Assembly (NCBI RefSeq): GCF_002366715.1
Contig: NZ_DFBS01000010.1
Span: forward strand, 1 to 8,108
Origin: Halomonas sp. UBA3074
GTDB taxonomy: Bacteria > Pseudomonadota > Gammaproteobacteria > Pseudomonadales > Halomonadaceae
Length of the DNA stretch: 8,108 bases
Direction of reading: 5' to 3'
The notes beneath the pieces were generated by a model. It did not search any database. It was not told the origin of the DNA and saw only the letters and a list, made by a program, of their open reading frames with translations. The translations under genes and the position numbers were made by a program. Positions within the stretch are counted from its first letter, which is position 1. Every line of letters begins with the position of its first letter. Of this stretch, positions 6,000 to 8,108 are shown one piece after another.

Positions 6000-6920
6000 A
6001 TGTTGGCTAACTGGAGCCGTACCGTGCGTAAAACCTGTGGAGGCCCATGTGGCTGCGACGCAACGTCTGCAACGGATACCGATATGCCGGTCTTCTCCGA
6101 AGCGTCAGGGAAGTATGTCAGTGTGTATGCCGTGCCGAAGATGGATTGTCCTTCAGAAGAACGGATGATCCGCTTGGCGCTGAATGGCTTTGATGAGATT
6201 CAAACGCTGTCATTTGACTTGTCGAACCGCCGGTTGGAGGTCTTGCATGATGGTGAGGCTGAGCCCATTACCGCGAAACTGGCAACCTTGGGGCTAGGTG
6301 CTTCTCTTCAGGAAACTGTCATTGCCGACCCAGAGACAATTAGGGCCGCTGAGAGCTCGGCGGCTTCTGCGACGCAGGAGTCTGGCACCCTGCGCGTGTT
6401 GCTCGGCATCAATGCGCTCATGTTCGTGGTGGAAATGACTGCTGGCCTGATCGCCCAGTCTACCGGCTTGATCGCTGATTCCCTGGACATGTTTGCCGAT
6501 GCAGCTGTCTATGGCCTGGCCCTCTATGCCGTAGGGCACAGTGCGAAGATGCAGGTACGTGCCGCGCATCTGGCTGGGGTACTGCAACTGATTTTGGCTA
6601 TCGGCGTGCTCGTCGAGGTGGTGCGACGCTTTGTATTCGGCAGTGAGCCCGAATCACTGATGATGATGGCCATCGCCTTCGTCGCGTTGATCGCCAATAC
6701 CGGTTGTCTGCTGTTGATATACAAGCACCGCGAGGGCGGCGCGCATATGAAGGCAAGCTGGATATTCTCGGCCAATGATGTGTTGATCAATATGGGCGTC
6801 ATCACCGCCGGTGCCTTGGTCGCCTGGACGGGGTCTAGCTACCCTGACCTGATTATCGGTACCATCGTGGGCCTGATCGTCCTCAACGGCGCCCGGCGCA
6901 TCCTAGCGCTCAAGGCATAA
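6000..6920 (+). CDS. CDF-family cation exporter with Cys-rich, HMA-like N-terminus and no C-terminal domain
   Basis: Inner-membrane cation exporter of up to 306 residues. The order is a Cys cluster (C13, C17, C19 in TCGGPCGC), then an HMA-like ferredoxin fold (about 40-108) whose usual CxxC loop is reduced to MDCPSEE with one cysteine (C50), then six membrane segments (about 133-299). Segment 2 carries D163 and D167 in SLDMFAD, aligned with the CDF metal site. In segment 5 (SWIFSANDVLINMG) D260 is kept, but the partner His position is F256. The protein stops right after segment 6, so the usual CDF cytoplasmic domain is absent. Start is uncertain: the ATG at 6000 has no ribosome site and is very close to the predicted transcript start, while an in-frame GTG at 6024 has GGAG seven bases upstream. 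The operator at 5958-5988 implies control by the adjacent regulator. Confidence 0.9.
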   Translation: MLANWSRTVRKTCGGPCGCDATSATDTDMPVFSEASGKYVSVYAVPKMDCPSEERMIRLALNGFDEIQTLSFDLSNRRLEVLHDGEAEPITAKLATLGLGASLQETVIADPETIRAAESSAASATQESGTLRVLLGINALMFVVEMTAGLIAQSTGLIADSLDMFADAAVYGLALYAVGHSAKMQVRAAHLAGVLQLILAIGVLVEVVRRFVFGSEPESLMMMAIAFVALIANTGCLLLIYKHREGGAHMKASWIFSANDVLINMGVITAGALVAWTGSSYPDLIIGTIVGLIVLNGARRILALKA

Positions 6921-7061
6921 GGCTGCACGGTATGCAGCTATCGATGCCTGGGACACTTAATCGAAGTGGCTGTACAAGTGCGCTAGGCCTGAACGACTAC
7001 GAGTAGCGTGAGGTCCGGAACTAGTAAGGCAGCGTATCTAGGAATCTACCAAGGAAGGAAG

Positions 7062-7823
7062 ATGATGGATAGTATTTGGCTGGTACTCGGCTTGGCGCTG
7101 TTGCCCGCGTTGGGAAACTTCAGCGGCGGGCTTGCTGCGGAGGCCTCCCGAACGACAGGGCGCCGTCTCAATTACGCCCTTCACGGTGCTGCCGGCCTCG
7201 TCATTGCGGTGGTGGCGGTGGAAATCATGCCACGTGTGCTGGAGAGCCTTTCAGCCTGGCTAATCGCCCTCGCTTTCGCGCTGGGTGGCATTGTTTACGT
7301 AGGCCTTGAGAAGCTCGTTGAGAGTCTCCAGAAGCGGCAAGGTCAGCAGAAAGAAGGCAGTCAGACGAGTGTCTGGATGATCTATATCGCCGTGTCCATC
7401 GACCTGTTCAGCGATGGCCTCCTGATCGGGGCGGGGTCGGCGGTCTCACCGTCGGTCGCGATAATACTGGCGGCGGGGCAGGTGCTCGCGGATGGCCCTG
7501 AGGGGTTCGCGATGATCGCCAACATGAAAGACAAAGGAATTCCCCGCAGCAAGCGCTTGCTGATCTCTGCCTCCTTGGCGGTTCCCGTACTCTCGGCAGC
7601 CATCTTCGCTTATTTCGTGCTCAGGGACCTACCGGAAGCGTTCAAGCTAGCGGCATTGACGTTCACGGCAGGCCTTCTCACGGTCGCTGCCATCGAGGAC
7701 ATGATATCCGAGGCTCATGAGAGCGGAGAAGATACCCACGTCTCGCCGCTGGCCTTCATAGGCGGCTTTGTCCTGTTCGTTCTGGTATCGGCAGGCTTGG
7801 AAGGGGTTGTGTCACAAGGCTAA
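7062..7823 (+). CDS. ZIP-family protein with non-canonical metal-binding residues
   Basis: A 253-residue polytopic membrane protein matching the ZIP fold: about eight segments, HGAAGLVIAVVAVEIMP in segment 3, a hydrophilic Gln/Lys-rich loop (about 86-104) before segment 4, and AAIEDMISEAHE near the end. In segment 4 the usual HNxPEG reads DLFSDG (114-119). Segment 5 reads ADGPEG (143-148), which keeps D144 and E147. Ordinary ZIP proteins import Zn, Fe or Mn; the changed ligands mean that substrate and direction should not be assumed. ATG at 7062 (or 7065) after AAGGAAGGAAG; the upstream GTG at 7008 has no ribosome site. It follows the second CDF gene by 141 bases on the same strand with no MerR-type promoter seen between, so co-expression is plausible. 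Confidence 0.87.
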   Translation: MMDSIWLVLGLALLPALGNFSGGLAAEASRTTGRRLNYALHGAAGLVIAVVAVEIMPRVLESLSAWLIALAFALGGIVYVGLEKLVESLQKRQGQQKEGSQTSVWMIYIAVSIDLFSDGLLIGAGSAVSPSVAIILAAGQVLADGPEGFAMIANMKDKGIPRSKRLLISASLAVPVLSAAIFAYFVLRDLPEAFKLAALTFTAGLLTVAAIEDMISEAHESGEDTHVSPLAFIGGFVLFVLVSAGLEGVVSQG

Positions 7824-7841
7824 TGTACAGCTCTCCAATAA

Positions 7842-7877
7842 AGCCCCTGTCGTGCTGACCCACGAAGCAGCCCCTGT
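7842..7877 (+). repeat. 9-bp direct repeat in the junction after the ZIP gene
   Basis: AGCCCCTGT occurs at 7842-7850 and 7869-7877 (period 27). TCGTG (7850-7854) and CACGA (7861-7865) form an inverted repeat between the copies. The stretch 7824-7946 holds no recognisable gene and lies directly before the truncated ZIP segment, so these may mark an old rearrangement. They are short enough to be chance. Confidence 0.3.
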
Positions 7878-7955
7878 TTACGGTGCACCTAATCGTGGAC
7901 AGAAATATTCACTTTCCCCCCAGGTCAGTCCCGCCGAATGGGTTGATGTGCAAGA

Positions 7956-8108
7956 ATGCCAAGCGTGGGCTATTCACGTTGGCGGTCATGGACGATTGCC
8001 ACCCTTACGGGGCTTGTTGAGCCATTGGGTGGCTTATTAGGCGCTGGGGTCGTCAGCATGTCACAAGCGTTGCTTCCCTGGGGATTGGCCTTTGCGGCGG
8101 GAGCGATG
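7956..8108 (+). pseudogene. 5'-truncated canonical ZIP-family transporter segment, continues past window
   Basis: From the ATG at 7956 to the window edge the frame reads MPSVGYSRWRSWTIATLTG and then VEPLGGLLGAGVVSMS, ending LLPWGLAFAAGAM. This matches the region after segment 5 of typical ZupT-like ZIP proteins (GLxEPLGxLLG, LPxxLAFAAGAM). The upstream membrane segments, including HNxPEG, are not found in any frame between 7824 and 7956, and an in-frame TGA lies at 7944. So the N-terminal two-thirds is missing, and the piece is most likely a remnant. It differs from the intact ZIP gene at 7062-7823 and is not a duplicate of its end. The right edge hides whether the rest is intact. Confidence 0.65.

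Noticed and set aside
6294..6805. Three minus-strand frames across the second CDF gene
   Set aside because: They are shadows of the plus-strand CDF frame, which has continuous transmembrane and motif support.
6921..7061. Promoter or terminator between the second CDF gene and the ZIP gene
   Set aside because: Only short repeats (GCTGC/GCAGC; CACTT/AAGTG) are seen, with no T run and no -35/-10 pair at a sensible spacing.
7768..8040. 90-codon plus-strand frame over the end of the ZIP gene
   Set aside because: It overlaps the ZIP C-terminus in another frame, and its downstream part competes with the clear ZIP-like reading from 7956.
1..8108. CRISPR array, tRNA/rRNA, integrase or transposase
   Set aside because: No regularly spaced repeats, no recognisable structural RNA and no recombinase motif were found in any long frame.

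Overview
The window looks like a heavy-metal and redox resistance island from a gammaproteobacterium. The protein families and mixed base composition would suit a Halomonas- or Marinobacter-like host, but this is a loose inference: there is no rRNA, tRNA or lineage marker here. No transposase, integrase, CRISPR array or RNA gene was recognised.

Layout from left to right: a 1-Cys peroxiredoxin (minus strand, cut by the left edge); a regulatory gap with two divergent MerR-type promoters and a perfect 15-bp palindrome; a CcdA-type thiol-electron transporter with a possible short leader ORF; a doubtful small minus-strand ORF; a minus-strand BASS (SBF) transporter; then a plus-strand block of CDF Zn/Cd exporter, membrane-anchored DsbA-like thioredoxin and M23 peptidase (the last two genes overlap). 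Next come a minus-strand CadR/PbrR-type MerR regulator, a divergent second CDF exporter with a Cys-rich, HMA-like N-terminus and no C-terminal domain, a ZIP-family protein with substituted metal ligands, and at the right edge a 5'-truncated piece of a canonical ZIP gene.

The unifying signal is a promoter architecture that occurs four times: a TTGA-type -35, exactly 19 bp of spacer and a TA-rich -10, with an imperfect dyad centred about 13 bases from the start of the -35. This is the overlong spacer that MerR-family activators correct by twisting DNA. The four copies face the peroxiredoxin gene, ccdA, the CDF-dsbA-M23 block and the second CDF gene. Only one MerR regulator is encoded in the window, with the Cys residues expected of Cd(II)/Pb(II) sensors. 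The simplest reading is that one metal sensor, or it plus a paralogue outside the window, controls both cation efflux and thiol repair and peroxide defence. Metal would be pumped from the cytoplasm by the CDF proteins while CcdA, the DsbA-like protein and peroxiredoxin handle thiol damage. The roles of the BASS transporter, M23 peptidase and ZIP protein are not settled by the sequence.
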